From JAHBNG01 sp039028975 (GTDB lineage Bacteria; Chloroflexota; Anaerolineae; Caldilineales; Caldilineaceae), in contig JBCCHB010000093.1 of the NCBI GenBank assembly GCA_039028975.1, forward strand, positions 1 through 64,000: 64,000 bases of DNA, given 5' to 3'. This document shows positions 16,400 to 24,987 of this stretch, piece after piece (the first letter of the stretch is position 1; each line of letters begins with the position of its first letter). A program made the translations under genes and the position numbers. The notes beneath the pieces are model-generated. The model saw nothing but the letters and a program-made list of their open reading frames with translations, was not told the DNA's origin and ran no database searches.

Positions 16400-17908
16400 A
16401 CAACCCAACCCAACCTCCTCTTTATCGTGCCTGACCACCAAGCCTTTTACGGCCATGATCGGCCGGGCGAATTCGATTATAAGTGGCCCCGATACGAAGA
16501 ATTTGCCGCCCAGGGCGTGCGCTTCGATCGAGCCTATAGTGTCTGCCCACTCTGTTCGCCAGCTCGTTCCAGTATGATGTCGGGAGTCTACCCCAGCCGT
16601 CACGGTCTGCGCTGGAATACGGAAGTGGCCCATTCGTTCAACCAATCGGATTTCCGATCCGGTCAACGGCTTTACAGCCATTATCTGGCCGAGGCTGGCT
16701 ACCGCAACGCCTATGTGGGTAAGTGGCACTGTGGCAGCGAGCGTTTGCCCATCGATTATGGGATCGAAGGCTGGAGTCTACCCGATTACGGCAAAATCTA
16801 TATGTCTGACGCCTACCAGCGCTATGCCGACGAGCGCGGTCTGGGTGATGCTCGTGTCCAAGTCGAGTATAACCTCAATCATCCAGAGTGGAATGGGCAG
16901 ACCGTAACCCTCCACGATCCATCACCCTGGACCTTTATGAACGGGACCGGCGTGCTGGAAGGACCACCCGAAGCCCACGAGGAACAGTTTGTTGCGCATC
17001 TAGCGGTAGAGAAGCTGCGAGAACTGGCCGCTACCAGCCAACCCTTTAGTCTGGTAGCTAGTTTCTGGGGGCCGCATCAGGCCTACTATCCCTCCGAACC
17101 GTATGCGGGCATGGTCGATCCGGCTTCGATCCCCGAATACCCCAGCTTCCAAGATGACTTAGGTGGGCGACCCCTACGCCATCTGACCCACCGTGAAATC
17201 TCCCACCGCAGTGCAGCAACGTGGCCAGAATGGTCGACATGGCAGCAGATCCTGGCCCGCTGCTACGAGCAGGGCTATCAAACGGACGCGGCTGTCGGCC
17301 AGATTTTGGATGAGTTGGATGAGCTAGGCTTGGCCGAAAATACCCTGGTCATCTGGTGTGCGGATCATGGCGATGCTGTCGCCAGTCATGGTGGTTTATG
17401 GGACAAAGCGTCAACCTGCATCGAGGAAGTGATGCGGGTGCCGTTGGCCGTTCGCTGGCCAGAGAGGTTTGGCGGCGGCCACCGCTCACAGGAACGGATC
17501 TCGAATATGGACATTACGGCCACCCTGCTCGATGCTGCGGGGGTTGCCGTGCCAGACGAGATGGACAGCCGCTCTCTGTTGCCCCTGTGCGAGAACCCTG
17601 AGAACGCCGAATGGCCGGAGCACCTGGTCTGTGAACATCATGGTCACGGCCATATTATCCCCCAGCGGATGATTGTCAACGAGCGCTACAAATATGTGGC
17701 GGCCCTATTCGATGGGGACGAACTCTACGACCTGGAGGCGGACCCCTATGAGATGCAGAACCTGATCGACGATCCAGCCCATGCCGTCGTCCGCGAGGAT
17801 CTTCGGGAGCGAGTCATCGACCATCTGCGCACCTCTCCCAAACCCGAAGACCACTTTATGATCAATAGCGTTCGTAGCCTTTTGCTGGCATTGGAGAACG
17901 GGCGATAG
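16397..17908 (+). CDS. Sulfatase (formylglycine-dependent)
   Basis: About 503 residues of the type I sulfatase family, which hydrolyses sulfate esters. The formylglycine signature is CSPAR (Cys 53 from this start), in CPLCSPARSSMMSG; the metal-binding start NLLFIVPDHQ, KWHCG near 110 and the later CADHGDAVASHGGLWDK complete the active site. No signal peptide is visible, so it is probably cytoplasmic. The ATG at 16397 follows AAGGA at 10 bases; an in-frame ATG at 16376 would add seven residues encoded by repeat words. It follows a sugar importer, fitting desulfation of an imported saccharide. It needs a formylglycine-generating enzyme from elsewhere. Confidence 0.92.
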   Translation: MTTQPNLLFIVPDHQAFYGHDRPGEFDYKWPRYEEFAAQGVRFDRAYSVCPLCSPARSSMMSGVYPSRHGLRWNTEVAHSFNQSDFRSGQRLYSHYLAEAGYRNAYVGKWHCGSERLPIDYGIEGWSLPDYGKIYMSDAYQRYADERGLGDARVQVEYNLNHPEWNGQTVTLHDPSPWTFMNGTGVLEGPPEAHEEQFVAHLAVEKLRELAATSQPFSLVASFWGPHQAYYPSEPYAGMVDPASIPEYPSFQDDLGGRPLRHLTHREISHRSAATWPEWSTWQQILARCYEQGYQTDAAVGQILDELDELGLAENTLVIWCADHGDAVASHGGLWDKASTCIEEVMRVPLAVRWPERFGGGHRSQERISNMDITATLLDAAGVAVPDEMDSRSLLPLCENPENAEWPEHLVCEHHGHGHIIPQRMIVNERYKYVAALFDGDELYDLEADPYEMQNLIDDPAHAVVREDLRERVIDHLRTSPKPEDHFMINSVRSLLLALENGR

Positions 17909-17953
17909 TTTATAAAGAAATGTAATTTAGGCTACATGAAAGATAAGAGTAAT

Positions 17954-17984
17954 AGGTACACTACTGTTATATTTAAGTGTACCT
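17954..17984. promoter_or_regulatory. Toxin-antitoxin operator palindrome
   Basis: AGGTACACT (17954-17962) and AGTGTACCT (17976-17984) are exact reverse complements with a 13-base spacer, located 29 bases before the antitoxin ATG. The spacer contains GTTATATTT, a plausible -10 region. Antitoxins of the Phd/YefM type usually bind such palindromes to repress their own operon. A partial direct repeat (GCTACATGAAAGATA and GCTACATTGAAAGGATA) flanks the site. Confidence 0.75.
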
Positions 17985-18012
17985 GTATTCGCTACATTGA
18001 AAGGATAGTTTT

Positions 18013-18318
18013 ATGCAGCCGATACCACAAACCGCACCTATTTCTAATTTCCGAAAGTATCAGGACGACATTTTAGAGATGATGGATAAGGAACCTGTCA
18101 TCTTAATGAATCGAGCAACCCCGCGCGCCGTTCTGGTTAATCCTGAAGCATGGAATGCAACAGCCCGTGAGTTGAATAAACTTCTTCTGCGTATTGAGGA
18201 GTTGGAGGATTCTGTAGAGGTCTGGCGTGGCCTTTACGAACTTGAAACTGGCAAAGATAAGATTGTTCCTGCCGATATTGAGGAATTAGAGAAGGCCGCG
18301 GGACGTGTACCAGCTTGA
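18013..18318 (+). CDS. Phd/YefM-family antitoxin
   Basis: 101 residues. The N-terminal part (ISNFRKYQDDILEMMDKEPVILMNRATPRAVLVNPEAW, residues 10-47) is the typical Phd/YefM fold: a short strand, a helix, the 'P-V-I-L...N..P-AVLV' DNA-binding core. The C-terminal half is charged and helical, as expected for the toxin-neutralising tail. AAAGGATAG precedes the ATG. It overlaps the toxin gene by 14 bases, the normal arrangement. Between two sulfatase genes, it may stabilise this accessory locus (inference). Confidence 0.85.
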   Translation: MQPIPQTAPISNFRKYQDDILEMMDKEPVILMNRATPRAVLVNPEAWNATARELNKLLLRIEELEDSVEVWRGLYELETGKDKIVPADIEELEKAAGRVPA

Positions 18319-18583
18319 ATTCAAAGAAAAAGCAAGACAGCAATTGAGAGACCTTGCCGCCCACAGCTCAATGTTGCACAGCGAGGCGGTCAATATCATT
18401 CTCGATCTCCACGACGATCCGTATCCGCCCGACGCCCTAGAAATGGTTGATGATTATGACGGTTTTTATCGCATCCGGTTTAACAATCACCGAATCATCT
18501 ACCGCGTGATCGAGAATGAGAAGACAGTTATCATTTGGGCGATCAAACCACGCAGCCGCGCGACCTATAAGAATCTGTTTTGA
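18305..18583 (+). CDS. RelE/ParE-family toxin
   Basis: 92 residues with the RelE/ParE fold: YQLEFKEKARQQLRDLAA at the N-terminus, then GFYRIRFNNHRIIYRVIENEKTVIIWAIKPR near residues 52-80. The central RIRFNNHRIIYRV block is the family core. RelE members cleave ribosome-bound mRNA and ParE members poison gyrase; the sequence alone does not decide which applies. It is translated from within the antitoxin gene in another frame. Confidence 0.85.
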   Translation: MYQLEFKEKARQQLRDLAAHSSMLHSEAVNIILDLHDDPYPPDALEMVDDYDGFYRIRFNNHRIIYRVIENEKTVIIWAIKPRSRATYKNLF

Positions 18584-18660
18584 GTGGAGATAACTGTAAA
18601 GTTGTTCCGAAGCGTCCATCCCCACCAATTCTACTGAATTTAAGCTAGAGAGTAAATAAC

Positions 18661-20124
18661 ATGCAGAATCCTAACATCATTTTCATTCTGGCTGATGACC
18701 TGGGCTATGGCGATGTAGCCTGTTACAACCCAGAGGCCAAAGTCCCAACCCCGAATCTAGACCGGCTTAGTCGAGAAGGTTTGCGCTTTACCGATGCCCA
18801 TGCACCGTCCACCGTCTGCACGCCAAGCCGTTACAGCGTCCTCACTGGGCGGATGGCGTTTCGTACGGGGATCGGCGGCGTATTCACAGGTGCTGGCGGC
18901 CCATGCATGATCGAGGAGGGGCGACCAACGCTGCCGGGCATGTTGCGTGAACATGGATACACGACCGCCTGCTTCGGCAAGTGGCATGTCGGTCTCTCAT
19001 TCCTTGATCACGATGGGAATCCGATCAATGAGAACGGATTTGAGCCGGTGAAGCGCATCGACTATGCCCAAGCTATTCCGGATGCCCCTGTCCATCGGGG
19101 CTTTGACCATTTCTTTGGTACCGCATGCTGCTCTGGAACAGATTTCTTGTATGCCTTTATTGATGGCGATCGCATTCCCGTGCCGCCCACTGGCGAATTG
19201 GATAAAGGACCACTCCCTAAGCACCCTTATGCCCATGATAACCGTCATGGTTTGATTGCGCCTGGCTTCGACATTCAGGAACTTGACCAGCTCTTTTTAC
19301 AGAAGAGTGTTGCCTTCATTGAGGATCACGTTCGGAACAGCCCAGATAAGCCATTCTTCTTGTACCACCCAACCAACGCGGTCCATCTACCGTCGTTTGC
19401 CTCCAGGAAGTGCCGCGGCAAGACGGACGCCGGCCCACATGGCGACTTCATCTTCGAGTTTGATCAGGTGGTAGGCGAATTGCTAAATACGTTGGATCGG
19501 TTGGGGATTGCCGACAATACCTTGGTAATGGTCTCGAGCGATAATGGGCCGGAGGTGACCAGTGTCGTGCACATGCGTAAGGATCACCAGCACGACGGTG
19601 CACGCCCCTGGCGTGGTATGAAACGGGACCAATGGGAAGGCGGACACCGTATCCCCTTTATTGCCCGTTGGCCAGGTCAGGTTGCACCCAACACGCAGAC
19701 AGATCAGACGGTCTGCCTCTGCGATATCATGGCCACCTGTGCCGCGATTGTAGGAGCCGATCTCCCGCACGAGGCCGCAGAAGACAGCTTCAATATCTTA
19801 CCCGTTCTATTGGGCCAACAGCCCGAAGAGCAGCCTATCCGTGAACATACGCTACACCAGACTATTCATTTGGCGCTTAGCATTCGTAAAGGGCCTTGGA
19901 AGTATCTGGATCATCAAGGTTCAGGCGGTAACGACTACGAGAAGAATAAAGCACTGCACCAATACATTCTACCAGAGAAATCGCCGGATGCCCCTGGCCA
20001 GCTCTATAATCTTGACTCGGATCCAGGTGAGACGACAAACCTCTATTTCAAGCACCCGGAGATTGTCGAGGAGCTACGCACACAGCTACATTCATACCGC
20101 AACAGTGGCCGCAGCCACTCCTGA
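18661..20124 (+). CDS. Sulfatase (arylsulfatase A-like)
   Basis: 487 residues. PNIIFILADDLGYGDVACYN holds the metal-binding Asp pair (residues 12-13). The formylglycine signature is CTPSR (Cys 53) within VCTPSRYSVLTGR, and GKWHVG near 107 gives the usual Lys and His. SSDNGPE near 287 supplies the second metal-binding pair. No signal peptide is apparent. It differs clearly from the sulfatase at 16397 (CSPAR type), so the two probably act on different sulfate positions. It is flanked by sugar importers on both sides. Confidence 0.93.
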   Translation: MQNPNIIFILADDLGYGDVACYNPEAKVPTPNLDRLSREGLRFTDAHAPSTVCTPSRYSVLTGRMAFRTGIGGVFTGAGGPCMIEEGRPTLPGMLREHGYTTACFGKWHVGLSFLDHDGNPINENGFEPVKRIDYAQAIPDAPVHRGFDHFFGTACCSGTDFLYAFIDGDRIPVPPTGELDKGPLPKHPYAHDNRHGLIAPGFDIQELDQLFLQKSVAFIEDHVRNSPDKPFFLYHPTNAVHLPSFASRKCRGKTDAGPHGDFIFEFDQVVGELLNTLDRLGIADNTLVMVSSDNGPEVTSVVHMRKDHQHDGARPWRGMKRDQWEGGHRIPFIARWPGQVAPNTQTDQTVCLCDIMATCAAIVGADLPHEAAEDSFNILPVLLGQQPEEQPIREHTLHQTIHLALSIRKGPWKYLDHQGSGGNDYEKNKALHQYILPEKSPDAPGQLYNLDSDPGETTNLYFKHPEIVEELRTQLHSYRNSGRSHS

Positions 20125-20270
20125 GAGCACACGAATCGGGAGCACATGCCCATTCGTTTGGTCTCAACCCGAGGATTTTTGCGTTGATTGGAAGGCGGTC
20201 TAGGCTGTGTTATAATACCGCAGAATTACAATAGCTTCCCCTCTCCTATTGTTGTAATTTAGGAATAAGC

Positions 20271-20332
20271 ATTAAATAAGTTGGGCATGTCATCTCGAAG
20301 GATTGAGAGATCTTATGCACAAGTTATTTAAT
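20271..20332. repeat. Hairpin element, GGGCAnGTCATCTC core, copy 1
   Basis: The core (20283-20320) runs from GGGCATGTCATCTC to GAGAGATCTTATGC and folds on itself. It is flanked by ATTAAATAA (20271-20279) and TTATTTAAT (20324-20332), which extend the stem. The same core occurs at 35115-35152 with different arms. The rest of the space from 20125 to 20502 shows no gene. Confidence 0.75.
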
Positions 20333-20502
20333 TCCGATTCCTTAACCGTTTCCTCCCCATCAGTTGAGCAGTGAAACTTGGTAGCATTGCAGCCTTATCG
20401 AAACCAAGGGTAGTCTGAAAGTCTATGTTGTAACATTGTCGTCAGACAATTCGGAATCCGCATTTCCCTTACATCCAAATATTCGCTTTAAAGGAGGCCC
20501 AA

Positions 20503-21843
20503 ATGAGTAAACGTTACTTATTAATTGGTGTGTTCATTGCCATGCTGCTTCTGGCAGCCTGCGAGCCAGCTGCCACACCAGGCGGAGACGCGTCGACGTC
20601 TGGCGATGCGGTCGAACTCAGCTTCTGGACCGAGTGGTCGGGTGAGCCCGATCTAGAGGTAGGCAACGCATTGGTTGCCCAGTTCAATGAATTGCATCCC
20701 AACATAACGGTCGTCCACAGGCCGATTGAGAACGAACAGTTCTTCACCGCCCTGCGCACAGGCTTTACAAGCGGTGAACCGCCCGATATTTTCCAGCATG
20801 AAGGTCACGGTAATCTAACCCAGTTTGTGGTGCCTGGTGAAGTCGAGGATATCAGTGACTGGTGGGCCGAGAACGGTGACCGTTTCCAGGCCGGTACCGA
20901 AGCCTCGATTATGCACGAAGGCAAGCACTATGGCGTGCCGTGGACCATCCATACGGACACCCAGATTTGGTACAATGAGGCGATTCTGGAGGAGCATGGC
21001 ATCGATCCGGCTTCACTGAACACCTGGAACGATTACCTGGCTGCTTTCGCACAGCTGAAGGAAGCAGGTGTGACGCCAATCGCCTTTGCCAATAAATTTG
21101 GCTGGTCCGGTTCCCAGTGGTTCTTCGCGTTTCTGGTACGCGTGGCGGGCGCAGAGAAGGCGCTTCAACTCGCTGCCCGCAACTGCGACTACTCCTGGAC
21201 TGATGAGGACGTTCTGGCGGCAGCCAAACTCTATACAGATCTCAATGAGATGGACTACTTCACGGCCGGCAAGGCCAGCGATGACTTCCCCGCGGCGACA
21301 GCCCTCTTCTTTGCTGGCCGAGCTGCCTTCTTCCACAGCGGCTCTTGGTTTGTCGGTGACATCGCTGCCAATTCGCCGCCCGATTTCCGGGTCGGCATGA
21401 AGACCTTCCCCATTGTCGAAGGTGGCGCTGGCGATCCAGATGAGATTGTTATGCAGGGCTTGGGCGGTCTTGCGATTAGCAAGAAGGGTGCCGAGAAAAA
21501 TCGCGAGGCAGCGCTGACCTTCATTGAATGGATGACGCAACTACCGCAAGCCCAATTCTATGTCAAAGGTGCATCCGCGATCAGCCCGGTGGCTGGTGCG
21601 GTAAATGAGGAGACCGCTAGCCCCATGCTCCAGCAGATCGTCGATGAGCAGATAGCAGACAACACGGGTTCCTTTCCGTTTCTGGAGCATATCCTGCCCA
21701 AAACTGTTGGCGAGGAAGCAATCTGGATGGGCAGCGTTGGTGTACTAACTGGCCAGCTTACGGCCGAAGAGTGGATGGCCAACGTAGAAGAAGACGCAGC
21801 AAGTCAGGATCCGATCTACACGCGCGATGCCGCCTGTGAGTAA
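20503..21843 (+). CDS. Sugar ABC transporter substrate-binding lipoprotein
   Basis: 446 residues, family 1 extracellular solute-binding protein. The signal peptide MSKRYLLIGVFIAMLLLAAC ends in a lipobox with Cys 20 as the lipidated residue (Sec-exported, unlike the Tat-type paralogue at 12773). The mature domain starts VELSFWTEWSGEPDL, typical of sugar binders. AAAGGAGG before the ATG is an optimal Shine-Dalgarno. Followed by two permeases; no ATPase in the cassette. Its position after a sulfatase suggests uptake of a carbohydrate related to the sulfatase substrates (inference). Confidence 0.92.
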   Translation: MSKRYLLIGVFIAMLLLAACEPAATPGGDASTSGDAVELSFWTEWSGEPDLEVGNALVAQFNELHPNITVVHRPIENEQFFTALRTGFTSGEPPDIFQHEGHGNLTQFVVPGEVEDISDWWAENGDRFQAGTEASIMHEGKHYGVPWTIHTDTQIWYNEAILEEHGIDPASLNTWNDYLAAFAQLKEAGVTPIAFANKFGWSGSQWFFAFLVRVAGAEKALQLAARNCDYSWTDEDVLAAAKLYTDLNEMDYFTAGKASDDFPAATALFFAGRAAFFHSGSWFVGDIAANSPPDFRVGMKTFPIVEGGAGDPDEIVMQGLGGLAISKKGAEKNREAALTFIEWMTQLPQAQFYVKGASAISPVAGAVNEETASPMLQQIVDEQIADNTGSFPFLEHILPKTVGEEAIWMGSVGVLTGQLTAEEWMANVEEDAASQDPIYTRDAACE

Positions 21844-21986
21844 TCTGTAATTTTTCGCATTGCAATTTTTCTGATGGGAGGCTCCTCGGCAAAGGGGCTT
21901 CCCATCGGGATTGCAGAATCTGTGATTCCTGCTGAAGGACGCCACTGGGGGCACCCCTGGACTCCTGACTGGACAAAGGACGATCT

Positions 21987-22943
21987 ATGGCCGTAAGGCA
22001 AGAAAGCGCACTGAACACTGGCCAACAGCGATTTAGAGAGTCGCTCCATACTCTCTCCAGTCGTTTTGGCCAGCAATTCTCGCGCGGGCTGATGCCCTAT
22101 CTCTTCATATTGCCTGCGCTAATTTTTTACACGATCTTTTTGGCATTGCCCATCGTTGGTACGGTTTTCATTAGCCTGCTAAACTGGACGGGCATCAGCT
22201 TGAACGACGTAGGCTGGGCTGGGTTTGATAACTACGTTACATTGGCCCAGGACGAGGTCTTTTGGCAAGCGCTACAGCATAACCTGACCTTTATCGGTAT
22301 TGGATCGACATCAATCGTCGTCGTTGGTCTAATTCTGGCCGTCCTACTGGAAAGAGGGCTGCCCGGGTCCAACTTCTTTCGTGGCGCCTTCTTCATCCCC
22401 ACAGTTATGTCCATGGTGGTCGTTGGCATCGTATTCATGCTCATCCTTAGCCCGGAGCTTGGGCTGATTAATCCGATGCTGCGGAGTATTGGTCTGGAAA
22501 GCTGGACGCGTGCGTGGACCGGCGATCCTTCAACAGCCCTTGGTACCATTATTGCATCGGCTGTCTGGAAGAATTTTGGTTTTTCGATGTTTCTCTTCGT
22601 GGCTGGTCTCAAAAATATAGACTCAGAGCTATACGAGGCGGCCGCCATCGACGGCTCTAACGCCTGGCAATCGTTCTGGCGGATCACAATGCCTGTCCTT
22701 TGGCCGGTGACGACCCTGGTGATCATTCTTATTAGCATCAACACGCTCAAGCTCTTTGATCTGGTCTTTGTCATGACCCATGGCGGTCCTAATCACGCGT
22801 CTGAAGTACTCACAACATGGATGTACTTCCAGGGTTTTACGTACAACAACATGGGGTATGGTTCCGCCCTTGCCGTCGTATTGCTGGCGATCACGCTTGT
22901 GTTGACCCTGCTTCAGTTGAAAGTTCTGGGACGCGAGCAGTAG
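21987..22943 (+). CDS. Sugar ABC transporter permease, MalF/UgpA type
   Basis: 318 residues with six membrane helices after a 30-residue cytoplasmic N-terminus. The EAA-like loop ELYEAAAIDGSNAWQSFWRITMPVL is at about residues 212-237. AAAGGACG lies 5 bases before the ATG. It is the first permease of the second importer and lies 17 bases before the second. Confidence 0.92.
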   Translation: MAVRQESALNTGQQRFRESLHTLSSRFGQQFSRGLMPYLFILPALIFYTIFLALPIVGTVFISLLNWTGISLNDVGWAGFDNYVTLAQDEVFWQALQHNLTFIGIGSTSIVVVGLILAVLLERGLPGSNFFRGAFFIPTVMSMVVVGIVFMLILSPELGLINPMLRSIGLESWTRAWTGDPSTALGTIIASAVWKNFGFSMFLFVAGLKNIDSELYEAAAIDGSNAWQSFWRITMPVLWPVTTLVIILISINTLKLFDLVFVMTHGGPNHASEVLTTWMYFQGFTYNNMGYGSALAVVLLAITLVLTLLQLKVLGREQ

Positions 22944-22960
22944 CCGAGAGGACATGATAG

Positions 22961-23800
22961 ATGAGCCGCCAATTACGCCCCATGCAGGTCTTGACTGCAG
23001 CGATTACCTACTTTATTTTCGGATGCTTATTCCTAATCGTCCTTTACCCCATGATCTGGATGTTTTATACATCCTTCAAGGAGCAGTGGCAGATCTTCGC
23101 CGACCCCTTTGCACTTCCGACGGAACTGAACCTGTCGAACTACACCAATGCCTGGACCAAAGGAAACTTCAGACTCTACTTCGCCAACAGCGTCATCATT
23201 ACTGTACCATCTGTATTGGGCATCCTGCTTGTATCATCATTGGCCGCCTATGCCTTTGCACGCTTCCGCTTTCGGGGCAGCAACTTCTTATTTATCTTCT
23301 TCCTGATTGGCATCATGGTGCCACCCCAGGCCATCATCATTAGCGCCTTTCAGATCGTTTCACGTTTGAAGTTGATCAGCAGTTATACGGGATTGATCTT
23401 CACTTACCTGAGTTGGTGTCCGGTAGGCATCTTCATCATGACCACGTTCTTTCGAGGATTGCCAATAGAAATCGAGGATGCCGCCAAGATCGATGGGGCC
23501 AGCGCGTTGGGCATCTTCTGGCGTGTTGCCATCCCTTTGGCCAAGCCGGCGTTGGCCACAGTCGCCATCTTCTATTTTGTATGGGTCTGGAATGATTTTA
23601 TGTATCCATTGCTCTATCTACAGCTTGACACAATGAGCACCATTCCCATGGGCCTGATGCTCTTTAACGGCCGATACCAGGTAGACTGGGGCATGCAGAC
23701 GGCAGCGCTCTCTATCGCTACCTTTGTCCCCATCCTCTTTTATATGATTTTCCAAGATAAGTTTGTCAAAGGCCTTACTGCGGGTGCCGTAAAGGGATAG
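22961..23800 (+). CDS. Sugar ABC transporter permease, MalG/UgpE type
   Basis: 279 residues with six membrane helices, EAA-like loop EIEDAAKIDGASALGIFWRVAIPLA at about 169-193, and the MalG-type ending KFVKGLTAGAVKG. The N-terminus has GAGAGGACATGATAG upstream of the ATG. With the genes at 20503 and 21987 it forms the second ATPase-less sugar importer in the window. Confidence 0.92.
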   Translation: MSRQLRPMQVLTAAITYFIFGCLFLIVLYPMIWMFYTSFKEQWQIFADPFALPTELNLSNYTNAWTKGNFRLYFANSVIITVPSVLGILLVSSLAAYAFARFRFRGSNFLFIFFLIGIMVPPQAIIISAFQIVSRLKLISSYTGLIFTYLSWCPVGIFIMTTFFRGLPIEIEDAAKIDGASALGIFWRVAIPLAKPALATVAIFYFVWVWNDFMYPLLYLQLDTMSTIPMGLMLFNGRYQVDWGMQTAALSIATFVPILFYMIFQDKFVKGLTAGAVKG

Positions 23801-23917
23801 AGCCAACGGAACGTGTGATATACGAAAAGGTGGACCGGTGTATCTTCACAGAATTTGGCGCCGATTCCCCCTTTGACAGTAGAGCCTTATGATTGACTTC
23901 ATTCGATCGTAACCATT

Positions 23918-24943
23918 GTGAAGTATATGATGCAACATGACGAAGATGTACTGCTCGAAGTCAAAAATTTAAAGACCCACTTTAGTCTTCGCCAAGGGGT
24001 TGTCAAGTCAGTTGATGGTGTTAATCTGAAAATTAAACGCGGACAAACGTTAGGTGTTGTTGGCGAGAGTGGCTGTGGCAAGAGTGTTACTGCGCAGTCA
24101 ATTCTACGGATTGTTCCTTCGCCGGGCAAGATTGTGGAGGGCGAGATCTTGCTACACACGAAGGCAGATGGACAGTCGCTTGATCTCGCCCAGCTTCCGC
24201 CCAAAGGTCAAGCGATTCGCCAGGTTCGCGGCGGCGAAATCAGCATGATCTTTCAAGAGCCAATGGCCTCGCTGAGTCCGGTATACACCATCGGCAATCA
24301 AATTATTGAGATGGTGTACCTGCATCAGTCGATCGGCAAAGCAGGGGCCAAAGAGCAGGTTCTGGACATGTTGGCTCGTGTTGGGTTTGCTCAGCCCGCC
24401 CGCACATTTGATGCTTATCCCCATGAATTGAGTGGGGGGATGCGTCAACGGGCCGTAATTGCGATGGCCTTAATGGGGCGTCCCAGTCTGCTAATCGCAG
24501 ATGAGCCGACTACTGCCCTTGATGTCACAACTGAGGCTCAAATCTTACGCCTCCTGAAGCGCCTGCAGGCCGAGTTGGGTATGGCAATCATGTTCATTAC
24601 CCACGACCTTGGCGTGATTGCCAAAATGGCCGATCAAGTAGCAGTCATGTATTTGGGAAAGGTCGTCGAACAGACGGATGTCGATTCGATTTTCTATCAG
24701 CCCAAGCATCCCTATCTGCGGGCTTTGCTCGATTCTGTTCCCCAGTTAGGCGGGCAGCGGGAAGCGCGGCTAAAATCAATTACGGGCATGGTCCCCGATC
24801 CATTTAATTTGCCATCTGGCTGTCCTTTTTACCCCCGTTGCCCAGACTTTATTCCAGATCGCTGTGATGTTGATGTACCTGGATATGTTGAATTAGGCCA
24901 GGGGAATCAACATGGTGTGGCCTGTCATTTGCATACATCTTAG
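23918..24943 (+). CDS. Oligopeptide/dipeptide ABC transporter ATPase, DppD type
   Basis: 341 residues. Walker A GESGCGKS near residue 53, signature LSGGMRQR near 172, Walker B LLIADEPTTALD near 193 and the C-terminal oligo/dipeptide domain with the PSGCPFYPRCPDF cysteine motif (residues about 308-320). The GTG at 23918 is used here, but ATG codons at 23927 and 23930 are equally possible because no Shine-Dalgarno decides. It pairs with the DppF-type ATPase that follows. The permeases come 1.6 kb later, after a four-helix-bundle gene. Confidence 0.9.
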   Translation: MKYMMQHDEDVLLEVKNLKTHFSLRQGVVKSVDGVNLKIKRGQTLGVVGESGCGKSVTAQSILRIVPSPGKIVEGEILLHTKADGQSLDLAQLPPKGQAIRQVRGGEISMIFQEPMASLSPVYTIGNQIIEMVYLHQSIGKAGAKEQVLDMLARVGFAQPARTFDAYPHELSGGMRQRAVIAMALMGRPSLLIADEPTTALDVTTEAQILRLLKRLQAELGMAIMFITHDLGVIAKMADQVAVMYLGKVVEQTDVDSIFYQPKHPYLRALLDSVPQLGGQREARLKSITGMVPDPFNLPSGCPFYPRCPDFIPDRCDVDVPGYVELGQGNQHGVACHLHTS

Positions 24944-24987
24944 GCTGGAGAAGTTACAATGGTGAATGGTGAAGTCAAAGAAGCTTT

